Of a DNA stretch of 64,000 nt, positions 53,101 through 60,614 are shown piece by piece. The stretch is from positions 124,001 to 188,000 of the forward strand of contig CBFHSF010000001.1 in the NCBI GenBank assembly GCA_965658445.1, in the 5' to 3' direction. This DNA comes from CBFHSF01 sp965658445. GTDB lineage: Bacteria; Bacteroidota; Bacteroidia; Flavobacteriales; Schleiferiaceae. Below the pieces are notes generated by a model. It searched no databases. It had not been told where the DNA came from and saw nothing but the letters and a program-made list of their open reading frames with translations. The translations under genes and the position numbers were made by a program. The number at the start of each line of letters is the position of its first letter. Position 1 is the first letter of the stretch.

Positions 53101-54026
53101 AGAGGCACGTCTAGCGTGAAGGGAACACAACCATTGGCTCCACCAATTCCCAATCCCAAACTGGGGTTTTTACCGTTAAACACAAAATAGGTGGCTGTGT
53201 CAACACAACTACCTATAGAAACCACGAGGGTGATTTGGTAATTCCCAACGTTCATGTAACTGTGCATGGTTCCGTTGGGGAGAATGGTATCGGAGTAGGG
53301 GGTAGTCCCGTCTCCCCAGTCTATGTAGTAGCTAGTGTTTGCGTTGGCTGTGGTCGAAGTATTGTTAATGGTAAGATCGTATTGATCAGGGTCCCCTGGC
53401 CCTATACAATTAGAAAAGGGTACGCCAAAGATGCTGGCGTCTGCTATAGAGGCGTCAGGTCCCGTTACCGTGTAGGTCAAAGTTTCGGTAGTGGAACAGC
53501 CTCCTGGAGAGGTTACCGTATAACTCACGGTATGCGTACCCAATCCGGCAGCACCTGGGTCAAACGTCGACCCCGTAACTCCTGGTCCCGAAAAAACACC
53601 CCCTGATGGAGACACCAACGTCGATAAATCTATGTTGGGATCTGAAGGACATAGGGTTGTGTTAGAAGAGGCAAAAGTAACCGTAGGGTAGTCGTTACTT
53701 ACGACCACGTACATTTGATCAAAGGCACTTCCCGTAGAGAATCCCGCTGTAACTGAAACCGTGTAGGTTCCAGACGATGCATAGGTCACTGAGACCGGAC
53801 TGGGCCCTAGTGATGATGACGGAGATCCTCCCGGCATAGCCCAACTTTCTGAGGTTGGTTTGCCCGAGCTCATATAACTCAAAGTGAGGGGTGTTCCTTC
53901 ACAAATCCTCACGGTATCATTGACCGCAGCGGGTGTAGAGGAAAGCGTAACAGATTGTCCTGTAGCCGAAATAGCGCACGCGCAAATCATCAGCCACAGG
54001 AATAAATTCCTGGGTTGAAGATTCAT
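44106..54026 (-). CDS. Giant 3306-residue PKD-repeat surface protein, T9SS type B cargo (SprB-like)
   Basis: Signal peptide about 1-23 (FLWLMICACAISATGQ). The body is a string of PKD/Ig-like beta domains, each ending in a GC-D pattern with strand pairs. Clear PKD copies have WDFGDG lines (EWDFGDSTTST, WYWDFGDGNNS, RWDFGDGNTSGE) near the C-terminal end. The final about 100 residues (LLYVPNAFAPD, YRLRIFDTFGN, PWNGQLYN, TVTLIR) form the gliding-motility-associated C-terminal domain, the type B secretion signal. A higher-order repeat of about 446 residues is present (next entry). It is likely a surface adhesin or gliding motor component, by analogy with SprB. The PorP/SprF gene follows. Confidence 0.93.
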   Translation of the reverse strand: MNLQPRNLFLWLMICACAISATGQSVTLSSTPAAVNDTVRICEGTPLTLSYMSSGKPTSESWAMPGGSPSSSLGPSPVSVTYASSGTYTVSVTAGFSTGSAFDQMYVVVSNDYPTVTFASSNTTLCPSDPNIDLSTLVSPSGGVFSGPGVTGSTFDPGAAGLGTHTVSYTVTSPGGCSTTETLTYTVTGPDASIADASIFGVPFSNCIGPGDPDQYDLTINNTSTTANANTSYYIDWGDGTTPYSDTILPNGTMHSYMNVGNYQITLVVSIGSCVDTATYFVFNGKNPSLGLGIGGANGCVPFTLDVPLLNVGSNPMGTVYTVDFGDGSPVQIFNHPPPDTVTYTYTTTSCGNTNIIGTQNSYHVQVIATNPCGSTQAIVSPVYVSEAPEINFEMTDSTVCTGQSVGLVDLTTPGTIISGSSCINAYSRQWIVLPNSGYTISDPNGSNPNITFTDTGFYQVSMVVGNPCGFDTATISVCVDDVPEIDMGVSVSGICAPVTLTFDNNTVLNTACSSATSDWSVSSTGTWNLNGSSTLDSLEPNVTLTTSGTYDFTYTVYHQCDTITWDTTIVIGGEPSLFLSQDYTFCGLDTVTFGNGIFDINVYDSLNPIQGWNWYTIPALGSNFNGSQNTGSPTISFDSTGTYLIVGEVWNACGTAMDTIEVTFLDKPSVPAIPDTTVCWRADPTYLLPSHYTYQWWSIPARYTSTSNNPTFNNINRDYTFNVAITDSLGCSDTISFNVFVNPNINVNFSGVTNVCVGDSTNIQANISGGTAPFTFRWSPTTGLSDSTILNPNIAVGNSAATYSLTVTDSLGCTRTRSVTITPIAPITVDAGPDTLFCFSNSLENLTGANPSGGWYTGPGIVDSLGVINPQLAGLGTHIIYYHYVDPFGCSYMDSLQVQVINPPVVSVGPDTTVCMSLDTIHLSGSPYGGNWTINQNAFLLNDSAFVPAFPGTYELIYSLGYGSCFSADTMMIIVDSVPQINNVTLNDRICSGDFFSFTPSSSVSSASVQWQVVYSGGISGHPTSGTGVINGTLINPSTTTDSVVYSLWAQGTTANSCEGDTATFTVVVDPTPIITSVAAADTLCSDETFTYVPVSSSVGTQFNWISNPGPGISGSTGFGTGTISETLTNSSSSLSSITYTIFSSGGSILACAGDTQTVTVYIHPDPIANAGPDVTICSGDTVSLGANFQSQYSYSWSPGTYLNSTTDSVVSYSRSVTSTTFDTLTLIVTDLTTGCSDEDRVVVQINPLPDAQAGPDLGVCIGDSVQMGSLPQAGFSYSWFSIPFGMVSTQANPYVSPVINTTYVLTQTNTATGCVNIDTVDVTVLPPPVANFGLSADSGCSSLSITAFDSSTVGVAHQWLVNGNPVSTQQNPNFTFTHNGNVGDSTLTITLVVSAGTGCIDSLSRDVVLHPAPFAQATASAIATCGGDSIQLNNTSFGNGPLSYQWVSSHSGVTVVNANDASPMVFFPQNASGFDSTVTFTLYLTSIDGCLDSTEVQIDWNTLPMAGFTLPTNACGPYSISPLNTSTGTGLSYNWTISPAAINSSGVNTGSPSFDLAASTNDSVQYTIVQYVTNANGCVDSAVERVTVYPTPNAQFNTSANDSCGVFSPGFINTSSTNQSGMGLSTMTFSWTTSNGQVSTDSIPNFSFTNTGVQDSIYSISLVVTNAFGCSDSTSTIVTVHPDAYANIAVGQQASCAPFVLDSSSAVSTQVPTANSGYRWKVFDLSGNLLSTNTGATGLNYTLNNGGDSVIVRLIAESAFGCQNDSTEELFFTIENPMANFSAIPDSGCSPLTVQFNDSSTAGVNHSWYLNGSLFSTDPNPSLTLFNSGSSDSTVTIQLVIAAGSGCLDSTEQTVTIFGKPVADFTPSTSTLCGMDSVDITNSSYGPSALTYQWSISGGGTLSNDTLSNPRVYIPDNQSGFDSTYLLTLVVTSVNGCSDTLIDTLISTSRPVAQMAPLANFCGSDTLSADALGLTGQQSAQWSISPNASILGGNTANAQFIIPASSNDSVQYRITLQVTDANGCIDTLSQNVTSYPLPTADFSPSTRSICNLSFIQFTNTSTPNQSGMNRSSMNFEWTFSDGQSSTDSVPTITFANATSEDTTYYVQLVAFNAWGCSDTLVDSITVHPDPLAQIAVSQAANCAPFAIDTSNISAVQWPTQNSTYNWEIVDPVTQTVLSNSTGLNSLSYVLSNPGDSVEIRLIVQSPFGCNADTTTQMAYAFEDPRAGFLSTAFEGCSPLSVSVVDTSINVSTREWFVDGVSAGSVSNPSFTFTNSGTVADSTHTIELVITSGVGCSDTVERVVTVFAAPAVSFTSAPACEGDDVFFVNQSTALSGIASYAWDFGTGTSNLENPQHAFGGAGSYPVSLTVTDSNGCTATYIDTAVIFPSPIADVYIPFTCGVDTVCVGQPFSLIDTSAISASGSITSWWWDVNNDGIGDYNTSTAQQTYTASGWDTITLVVSTALGCSDTLTKAIFIEEPPVADFTLSNYKGCGPLSVTATNQSTGTIDTYQWEVFAEDASGNKVVIYTSIQEDPNPIPSLPAGANGDSTYFVTLTATNCCGFSRLRDTIIVETAPQPGILVLSPTGCSPYNALFQLDGQNNGGADYLVVNYGDGSGVIDTIFPSIQILPNGDTTLIWGQLNHTFVYNGTNPDTTYHVTVTGFNSCGNDSASVPVTVTPAAVQAFFQMSPLTGCAPHTVNYQDASFGATQISWCFDFDSTQKVCNNFVSNLSAGSFTYTQPGIYTVALFAEDGCSADTAYLQVEVFPTPVADFSHNQPVCENDVVTFTNLSTIASGFIASYEWDFGDSTTSTLENPTHLYSGYGTYQVTLVTTSVEGCVDSISRTLTINESPKVAFSGQDLCIGEQPVQFIDSTLMTQGVIAQTEWHFGDGNTSTAANPQHTYAAAGVYQVTLIQTTQAGCIDSAEITVTIFPDPIAGFTTTQISGGNCGTPQTFEFTNSATGNNTLRWDFTSISNPGVNTSTAQQPTFTYTQPGVYVVSQIVENISGCSDTLRDTLVIAPQPDPMFSLDNAFGCAPVEVNFQDLSTYNFNGATGVTDWYWDFGDGNNSTDQNPTHIYETPGIYHVSLIVTTESGCSDTMTLSSAVEVYSVPEADFSFSTESGKIVQFYNLSTYSDSGTVFRWDFGDGNTSGERNPTHVYDVDLFEKEHSFDVCLIVTNSAGCADTICYQVDLEGYLLYVPNAFAPDLVGVGDGSVFLPKGHSIAKYRLRIFDTFGNLIFETTSLDENGIPNEPWNGQLYNHGEILPQGAFAWRVEAVFRDGTVWPGQKNANGRTYDFGTVTLIR
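47100..50040 (-). repeat. Higher-order 446-residue repeat inside the giant protein
   Basis: Two complete copies of a five-domain block occur at about 50040-48698 (residues about 1329-1776) and 48697-47359 (about 1776-2223), with a partial third copy down to about 47100. In each the order is ANF...DSGCS, a CGGD/CGMDS domain, an ACG/FCG domain, an NQSGM domain and a SCAPF domain. An identical 17-nt word at 49155 and 47817 is 1338 nt apart, exactly 446 codons. Confidence 0.85.
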
Positions 54027-54177
54027 AACAGTAAATATTTAGGGTTAGTCTATTTACCTACTGAAATGAAAATGTTTGAAAAGGAGCTTTGAAAGATTGG
54101 GTAGTTGTCTTTGACCATAGTTGTTGGGGTTGGTTGTTAATACTTCAATTTAGTTGTTGTTGGTGTTGGTAGCAAAA

Positions 54178-54204
54178 AAAAGCCCGGTAACCTACCGGGC
54201 TTTT
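54178..54204 (-). terminator. Terminator after the 1597-residue T9SS cargo gene
   Basis: A 10-bp stem aagcccggta (54180-54189) / taccgggctt (54193-54202), loop acc; followed on the minus strand by TTTTTTT. It separates the two large T9SS genes. Confidence 0.85.
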
Positions 54205-54216
54205 GTTAGCGTATTA

Positions 54217-57200
54217 TCAGTTGACGACTATCTTTCGGGTAAAGTGATGGCCATCGTGATCTAGTGTTAACATGTATATGCCCGGGCTCCACTGGCTTAC
54301 ATCAAATGTAAATCTTTGCTCGCCTGTTTCCAAATTTAATTTTTCATAGAGCATATCCTGACCGACGATGTTTCGTATTCTTATCTCTACGTTTCCTCCA
54401 TCTAAGAGTCTCATCGGTAGTTCAGTAAGGCCGCTGGTTGGGTTAGGTGCAGGGTATCCTACAACCATGTTATCAGAAGCTAACTCCTCTTCTTCATCGA
54501 TTCCAATGTAGTCATCGTAGAAGTCATTTACTCTTGCAATACAGAAGCTATCTACCATCCAACCGGCATCTTCAACCGTTTGGTCAGAAGCAAATCTAAA
54601 TCTAAGGATTGCAGATCCTGAGGTGTCAAATGCAACGTTGATAGAAGCATCTTCCCATCCACCACCATGTCCTGTCCAACCTGGCTCAATCAAGTCAAGT
54701 GAAGTAACAAAGTCCGTATTGTACCAGTCCACACTTCCGTCAGCGTAACGCTTACCGATGGTTCTCCAAGTATCTCCAGCGTTAAAACTCACAGATAGGT
54801 TTCCACCATCGTGGTATTGCTCTGAGTGGATCCAGTGCTTAAATCCAATCTTGTAAACTTCGCCTGAGTCAACAATGAATACAGGCGAGAACAAGGCTGA
54901 ACTATCTCTAGACTTGTAGTTGGTGTCCAACTTGGTAATCCAGGCTCTAGGAGATCCTGTAAGTGGTGTAAATGGTGCTTTTAGAACAGGGTCTACTACG
55001 TCTTCAGCCCAAGCAACTAAACCATTCTTATTGATGTAGTTATAGGCTACCCATGGGTTTTGTGCCGGATCGTCAAAGTCGTTACAGTACGAGCTGTCTA
55101 CACCCAAATCCACTTCATCCAAAACAATAATCGGAAGACAAAGTGTATCGTCTGTAGTCAAGTTGTCTTGTTTGTTATTAGGTCTTGAGGTTGCAACACA
55201 AAGAGTATATGCTCCGGAAGTTGGGTTTACCCATTTTTCATCAAATACATAATCAGGGTTAGATGTCATTCCAGCAAACATCTTGTTAGCTGGGATAAAT
55301 GTTTCCTTAGGTGTCCAAGGAATTACTACAGTACCTGAAGCATCTAGAATCTGGTAGTTGATCAAACATGAATCTAGAGGCTTGGCTCCAGTGTTCTGGA
55401 TCTTCACCTTGATTTCATTCGTTACGTTAGGTACAAAGAAGTACGTTCTAGATTCTGCAAAAATTGGGGCGGCACTGTTTTGAGGTGGAACGTAAAGTTC
55501 TACGTCATCAATGGCCCATCCTTGGTTAAATCCTGCAGTAGATCCAATAAAGAATCGAATTACCACACGACCTGTAGAAAGGTCAAAGTCGTTCATCGGG
55601 ATTTCAGTGTATTCCCATCCTGCAGATGTACCCGTAAAACCAGGTTCACCACCTAGGGCTCCAACGGATCCCGAGTTGTACACGTTGATACCCAATCCTG
55701 GAGTACCTAGGCGTTTCCAACCTTGCGCAGAGTTAAACTGAACCTGTCCTCCGTCATTGGTTGAGAAGCTAAACTTATGTCTGAATCTCAATGACGCTCC
55801 TCTAATGGTATCAAAACCTTCTAGGGCAGGAATGTTCAATGACTCTTCGTAGTTGGGAAGGTATGGAGAGAACGTTCCGGAATACCATGCGTTAGGGGCA
55901 GAGTTAGGAGCTCCTGATGAACCGTTAGTTGCCTTTTCGAACAATCTCAAACCTCCATCAGAGAAAGAACCTTGTGAGTATGTACAGGCATCAAAGTTTT
56001 CAAAGTATGGAATGAAAACGGTTGGCCAACCCACAGATCTCTTTGTCAATGTATCGTTAAGCGCCATACCATCAGCAGCTACTGTGGTGTACGCTTTAAA
56101 GTCAAATTCACCTTCTGGCCATGTTGGGGCTACAGGTACTGTGTACGATACTTCCGCATTGGGAGCAATGGATCCGTTGTAAGTACCGGTGTACGTAACG
56201 GGAACTCCTGCGTTGGGCCCACACAATGGTGTGATTTCGTAAGCGTAAGGAATAGAAGTAATGGTATTGGTTCCAAAGTTTCTGAAGTATAGGATAGGAC
56301 CTACTTGGTTAGCAGATGGCCAAATATCCATACGTGCTCCAGGACGTTGAATCCAAGCAATACCTACGTCAGTAGTTTGTTGGTCGTAGATGTTGAGGTT
56401 GTCAACTGCTAAATCTGCAGCGGTACCTGCACCACCTTTTTGGTAAACCAAACGCGCTTTGATGATTTCACCAGCATATTGTGAAAGATCTACTTCCATG
56501 TAGTCCCACTTATCTTTTTCTGAGGTTTGTTGTTGACCCGCTAGGTAAGAGGCAGGAACCAAAGTCCAAGTTTTCTCACCGGGCTCAACCACTTGTACAA
56601 ACAATGCACCTACATCCGTTCCGTAAGCGTGGTAGTAGAATCCTAATGTTGGATTCGTCATACTTGTAAAGTCCATACATCTAGAGAAGTATACAGCAGA
56701 TGCTGGAGCAAAACCGTAATCTCCTTCCGTTACAAGGTAGTTTCCAGTTCCTCCCATACCAGAAAGAGGACCTGTGTTGGCGGTTGGCGTATATCCGTCG
56801 CCTACTACAAAACCGTACTCAGGAACACCTGAAGTTGCCATGTCTGGCGCAGGTGTCCAGTCTGGCTGGTTTCCAAAAGTACCTGGGTTGGTGTTGGAGT
56901 TGTCACCAGCTAACCAAGGAGCTACGTCAAAGTTGATGTAGTATGGGAAGGTGCCAATGGGGTTCTCGTGGTTAATGGTAATTCCAGAAATGGTGTCGTT
57001 GCTCTGAGTAGTATCTCCAGGAACTTCACACCACACTGAGATGTCATACGTACCGTAAGCACTCAAGTTAATGTTAGGAACAAAAGTGTAGTCAAACTCA
57101 TCACCCGAAGCGATGGCTTGTACGATGGTATCTCTTGCGATGGTAGTTGCCCCACCATTTAGGGATACAGAGTACGCAAGGGGAATTTCAGTCAATCCTG

Positions 57201-59010
57201 AACATCCCAAAGAACGTACTCTTACGTTTACTGTATCAGTGGCTGTGTAGGCACAAAATCCGTTTTCTGGTGAGTTTACTCTTACCAACTCTACATCGGT
57301 TGGAGGTGGAGCAAACACAGTTACATCGTCAATAGCGATATCAGAACGGTCTCCGTTAAGCTTTCTACCGAACCAGCGGATTCTAACGTATTTTCCTTGA
57401 TAACCATCAAGGCTAACAAAAGCTTTTTCCCAATCTGCTGCTGAGTTGATTTGTTGTTGACCTACTGCAATCCATGCACCTGTAATCCACTGAGCATTTC
57501 CAGTACCGTCACCTGTATCGATATCCACTCTCAATCGGTCAATATGTGCACCGTACATGTGGTAGTAGAATTCAAGCCCCATACATTGAGACACGGGCAA
57601 TTGGTAACAGAATGTGTTTACCCTTGTGTTTGCCAAGTTGTTTCCTTGAGAACCTTCTGTGTATAGGTATTTAGACCCACCCAACGTATGGTTGGCATCG
57701 GGGCCTGTGTTGTTAGTGGCCGTAGGACCTGAACGAATAGACCATCCGTATCCTGAACCAGCCGTAGTAATGGGAACGACGGTCCAGTTTCCTTGGGTTC
57801 CACCAGAAGTTGGGTTGTTTACAGGGAATGTACCTCTGTGCGCATTTCCAACATCACCTGTACCAGAACCTGCTACAAATTCACCACTTTCAAAATCTGT
57901 GGTGTGCGGGAAGGTGGCTACTACATAAGGGAATGAGTTCGGTAAGCTAGGCCCACAATATGCGGGAGGTGCTTGATCAATCCAGAACGTGTAAATATTG
58001 GGATTGGACAATGAGTCCGGGTTTCTCGTCATGTTTGGACATCCACAATCAAAGGCTTCAACATACCAATTGATGGAGTCACCCACATTGAGGTTTGTAA
58101 AGAAGTATTGGTACGTACCGGTATCCTTACATCCACCACCAGTAACTGCTGTCATGATGGTGTCTTGCCAACCTGACCATGCACCACCTGTGTAAAGGTC
58201 GTAGTGAAGAACTACAGAGTCAGCGTTGATTCCGGTTCCTTCATCCCAAGCATAAAGCAAAACTTCTTCTGAAGCTTGGTAACGAGGACCTTCTGGTTTT
58301 TTAGGGTTGATGAGGCCGAAGCTAATTCTTGGAGGGTACAACTCACAAGGAGCCGCTTCTACCAAAATGTTGTCTAGGAACCATCCTGCCAAAGCTTGGA
58401 AAGTACCAGGTTTGTAGAGTAGGAATCTAACTTTTACTTGAGAGTATCCATTTACACCCCCAGCGATAGCTGAAATATCAAATGTCTCGTTGGCCCACCA
58501 AGTGTTGTTGGGTTGTACGGCAGCAGCAGGGTTTAGTGTAATACCACCCCAGTAAGGAGTTTGGGTAGGATCCAAGTAAGAAGCCTCGTTGAAGTAATCC
58601 AATGAGAAGTCTCCATACCCTTGGTACATTGAATCTACCAAGAAATGCCAAGTGGCACCGTTGTCATTAGAAACTTGAATTTTACCACGGTTGGTAAACT
58701 GCTCCTTCATAATCTGACAAAACGAAAGACGTACAAAAGGGTTACCGATTGTACTGAAGGCATCTGTTTCGAGAATAATGGTATCGAGAGAAACTACATT
58801 CGCTTGCATAGCGGTAGTACCGTTACAGGAGAGGTAAGTAGTATCATTCCAGGTTATGGTTGTTAGAGGGTCTGTGTTATACGAAGTGGTCTGGTAAGGA
58901 GCGCCTCCGTCAAAATCTTCTTGGTAAACGGTGGTAACTATCTGTCCAAATGCAGGGCTGATAGCTAAGAACAAAACCGCCATCCATCCAAAGCGTAGAA
59001 TCTGTCTCAT
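54217..59010 (-). CDS. 1597-residue T9SS type A cargo with five MAM-like beta domains
   Basis: Signal peptide about 1-22 (FGWMAVLFLAISPAFGQ). Five jelly-roll modules end in recurring lines: GWFLDNILVE (about residue 212), SDIAIDDVTVF (560), AADLAVDNLNIY (868), GWAIDDVELYV (1167) and GWMVDSFCIARV (1484). These resemble MAM/concanavalin-like adhesion domains. Each follows a YYYHMYG or FYYHAYG, WEYTEI or WDYMEV type line. The last 85 residues (PAPNPTSGLTELPMRLL..., TRKIVVN) are a type A T9SS signal. A promoter-like element lies 37 nt upstream, so it has its own transcript. Function, by domain type, is probably surface adhesion. Confidence 0.9.
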   Translation of the reverse strand: MRQILRFGWMAVLFLAISPAFGQIVTTVYQEDFDGGAPYQTTSYNTDPLTTITWNDTTYLSCNGTTAMQANVVSLDTIILETDAFSTIGNPFVRLSFCQIMKEQFTNRGKIQVSNDNGATWHFLVDSMYQGYGDFSLDYFNEASYLDPTQTPYWGGITLNPAAAVQPNNTWWANETFDISAIAGGVNGYSQVKVRFLLYKPGTFQALAGWFLDNILVEAAPCELYPPRISFGLINPKKPEGPRYQASEEVLLYAWDEGTGINADSVVLHYDLYTGGAWSGWQDTIMTAVTGGGCKDTGTYQYFFTNLNVGDSINWYVEAFDCGCPNMTRNPDSLSNPNIYTFWIDQAPPAYCGPSLPNSFPYVVATFPHTTDFESGEFVAGSGTGDVGNAHRGTFPVNNPTSGGTQGNWTVVPITTAGSGYGWSIRSGPTATNNTGPDANHTLGGSKYLYTEGSQGNNLANTRVNTFCYQLPVSQCMGLEFYYHMYGAHIDRLRVDIDTGDGTGNAQWITGAWIAVGQQQINSAADWEKAFVSLDGYQGKYVRIRWFGRKLNGDRSDIAIDDVTVFAPPPTDVELVRVNSPENGFCAYTATDTVNVRVRSLGCSGLTEIPLAYSVSLNGGATTIARDTIVQAIASGDEFDYTFVPNINLSAYGTYDISVWCEVPGDTTQSNDTISGITINHENPIGTFPYYINFDVAPWLAGDNSNTNPGTFGNQPDWTPAPDMATSGVPEYGFVVGDGYTPTANTGPLSGMGGTGNYLVTEGDYGFAPASAVYFSRCMDFTSMTNPTLGFYYHAYGTDVGALFVQVVEPGEKTWTLVPASYLAGQQQTSEKDKWDYMEVDLSQYAGEIIKARLVYQKGGAGTAADLAVDNLNIYDQQTTDVGIAWIQRPGARMDIWPSANQVGPILYFRNFGTNTITSIPYAYEITPLCGPNAGVPVTYTGTYNGSIAPNAEVSYTVPVAPTWPEGEFDFKAYTTVAADGMALNDTLTKRSVGWPTVFIPYFENFDACTYSQGSFSDGGLRLFEKATNGSSGAPNSAPNAWYSGTFSPYLPNYEESLNIPALEGFDTIRGASLRFRHKFSFSTNDGGQVQFNSAQGWKRLGTPGLGINVYNSGSVGALGGEPGFTGTSAGWEYTEIPMNDFDLSTGRVVIRFFIGSTAGFNQGWAIDDVELYVPPQNSAAPIFAESRTYFFVPNVTNEIKVKIQNTGAKPLDSCLINYQILDASGTVVIPWTPKETFIPANKMFAGMTSNPDYVFDEKWVNPTSGAYTLCVATSRPNNKQDNLTTDDTLCLPIIVLDEVDLGVDSSYCNDFDDPAQNPWVAYNYINKNGLVAWAEDVVDPVLKAPFTPLTGSPRAWITKLDTNYKSRDSSALFSPVFIVDSGEVYKIGFKHWIHSEQYHDGGNLSVSFNAGDTWRTIGKRYADGSVDWYNTDFVTSLDLIEPGWTGHGGGWEDASINVAFDTSGSAILRFRFASDQTVEDAGWMVDSFCIARVNDFYDDYIGIDEEEELASDNMVVGYPAPNPTSGLTELPMRLLDGGNVEIRIRNIVGQDMLYEKLNLETGEQRFTFDVSQWSPGIYMLTLDHDGHHFTRKIVVN

Positions 59011-59046
59011 ACTTTAATTTTAATCTGTATACACTAGTGGTAGCTA

Positions 59047-59054
59047 CAAATATA
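59047..59054 (-). promoter_or_regulatory. Candidate -7 element for the 1597-residue cargo gene
   Basis: On the minus strand TATATTTG matches TAnnTTTG exactly, with a TTTC 18 nt further upstream at the -33 place. Predicted leader about 31 nt. Confidence 0.55.
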
Positions 59055-59103
59055 TAAAAGTACTTCTACGCTGAAAGTAAAAATGAGTAAACTAGCGCAA
59101 GAA

Positions 59104-59718
59104 TTATTTAACGCTAATATTAAGAAGTTGTTCACCTTCTAGGAAACCGTTCAATTGATTTCCCGCCTGAATCGGTGAGACACCGGCAGGAGTGCCCGTA
59201 AAGATGACATCACCAATTTTTAAAGTAAAGTAGGTGCTTATATGTGATATGAGTTCGTCAACGGGGGTAATCATCTGTGAGGTATTTCCAGATTGAGCAA
59301 TCTCTCCATCCTTTTCTAGGGAAAAATTGAGGTGGTTGATATCTCCTCCTACCGACTCCAATGAAACCCAATTTCCAATGGCTGCAGAGCCGTCAAAGGC
59401 CTTTGCCTTTTCCCAAGGCAATCCCTTTTCTTTGAGCTGAGATTGAAGGTCTCTAGCGGTGAAGTCCAAACCAACGGTCACCTCTGAATAATACTTCTTC
59501 GCAAACTGTGGCGCTATGTTTTTCCCCAAACGATTGATGCGCACACAAACCTCAATTTCATGATGTACGTTTTCTGAAAAATCAGGAATAAAGAAGGGTT
59601 GCTTTTTGAGAAGGATGGCCGTTTCTGGTTTTAAAAAGAGAACAGGGTCCTTGGCTCTTTCGTTGTTGAGCTCTGCAATGTGCTCGGAATAATTTCGGCC
59701 TACGCAAATAATCTTCAT
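59104..59718 (-). CDS. Fumarylacetoacetate hydrolase (FAH) family protein
   Basis: 204 residues, the short form. KIICVGRNYSEHIAELN, PVLFLKPETAI, HHEIEVCVRI (metal-binding acids), YSEVTVGLDFTARDLQ and GDVIFTGTPAGVSPIQAG are family lines. Members cleave or decarboxylate 2-oxo or acylpyruvate substrates with Mg2+ (e.g. acylpyruvase, oxaloacetate decarboxylase); the substrate is unknown. It lies 41 nt after the exonuclease gene in the same direction. Confidence 0.92.
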   Translation of the reverse strand: MKIICVGRNYSEHIAELNNERAKDPVLFLKPETAILLKKQPFFIPDFSENVHHEIEVCVRINRLGKNIAPQFAKKYYSEVTVGLDFTARDLQSQLKEKGLPWEKAKAFDGSAAIGNWVSLESVGGDINHLNFSLEKDGEIAQSGNTSQMITPVDELISHISTYFTLKIGDVIFTGTPAGVSPIQAGNQLNGFLEGEQLLNISVK

Positions 59719-59759
59719 AGTGGAATCGCCTTGGTTTTAAGGTGAGTAAAACGAACGGC

Positions 59760-60530
59760 TTACTTGCCTTGAAGTTTTCTCAAACGGATTTGACTTAAGA
59801 TTTTTTTCGTGTACAGTGGGAAGTCAGCATTTTGCATCCAGCTGTAGTATCCTGGGTTTTCTTCAAAAACCTCTTCTACGGTACGTCCTTTGTATTTTCC
59901 AAACGTAAAGACCTCCTGGTCTTCTTTATTGTACGCAATAAATCCTGCAAAGTCTGCAACTCTCTGTCTGTTGGAGAACTCACTGAGGAAGTCCACATCT
60001 CCATTGATCTCTTCGTACTTTTTTATTTGCGCCTCTAATATCTCATAGGTAGCCAGGGTATCTGCCTCCGCACTGTGAGCATTGGTAAGATCCTTGTCGC
60101 AGTAAAATTGATACGCCGCAGATAGTGTTCTTTGCTCCATTCTATGGAAGATGTTCTGAACGTCTACTGCTTTGCGCTTAGACATGTCAAAGTCAATACC
60201 TACTCTCAGAAATTCTTCTGCCAATAGCGGAATGTCAAACTTGTTGGAATTATATCCCGCCAAATCAGAATCCTTCATCATTTCTTGAATGGTGTGCGCC
60301 AAGTCTTTAAAGTATGGTTCATTGGCCACGCGCTCATCTGTAATGCCGTGGATTTCTGCAGATTCTTGTGGAATGGGTACTCCTGGATTTACAAGCCAGG
60401 TTTTGCTTTCCTTGTTTCCGTTGGGATATACTTTGAAAATTGAAATTTCAACAATTCTGTCGCTTGCGACTTTAACTCCAGTAGTCTCTAGGTCAAAGAA
60501 GCAAATAGGTCTTTTTAGTTCTAATGCCAT
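59760..60530 (-). CDS. DnaQ-like 3'-5' exonuclease
   Basis: 256 residues from the ATG at 60530; a longer frame to 60569 adds only a Tyr/Phe-rich stretch that overlaps the terminator. ExoI is CFFDLETTGVKVASDRIVEI, ExoII is LAGYNSNKFDIPLL, ExoIII is NAHSAEADTLATYEIL; all acids and the His are present. A C-terminal module (FGKYKGRTVEEVFEENPGYYSWM) resembles a small domain found in other exonuclease-like proteins. It could be a proofreading or general nuclease; DnaQ itself is not certain. Confidence 0.9.
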   Translation of the reverse strand: MALELKRPICFFDLETTGVKVASDRIVEISIFKVYPNGNKESKTWLVNPGVPIPQESAEIHGITDERVANEPYFKDLAHTIQEMMKDSDLAGYNSNKFDIPLLAEEFLRVGIDFDMSKRKAVDVQNIFHRMEQRTLSAAYQFYCDKDLTNAHSAEADTLATYEILEAQIKKYEEINGDVDFLSEFSNRQRVADFAGFIAYNKEDQEVFTFGKYKGRTVEEVFEENPGYYSWMQNADFPLYTKKILSQIRLRKLQGK

Positions 60531-60555
60531 TCTATAAAGGTAAGAAGTGTAAAAG

Positions 60556-60587
60556 TAAAAAGCGCCCAATTTCTCAGGCGCTTTTAA
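60556..60587 (-). terminator. Terminator after the E2 gene
   Basis: A 9-bp stem aaaagcgcc (60558-60566) / ggcgctttt (60577-60585), 10-nt loop, U-rich when read on the minus strand. It precedes the exonuclease gene. Confidence 0.7.
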
Positions 60588-60614
60588 AAAAAGAATTTTA
60601 TGGATTGGATATTC

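Noticed and set aside
46956..53606. Many plus-strand open frames of 60-120 codons opposite the giant gene
   Set aside because: They are antisense shadows created by the repetitive Thr/Ser/Gly-rich coding sequence and have no protein features.
43004..59010. Frameshift or gene split in the large T9SS genes
   Set aside because: Each frame runs uninterrupted from signal peptide to a complete C-terminal secretion signal, with a terminator between the two large genes.
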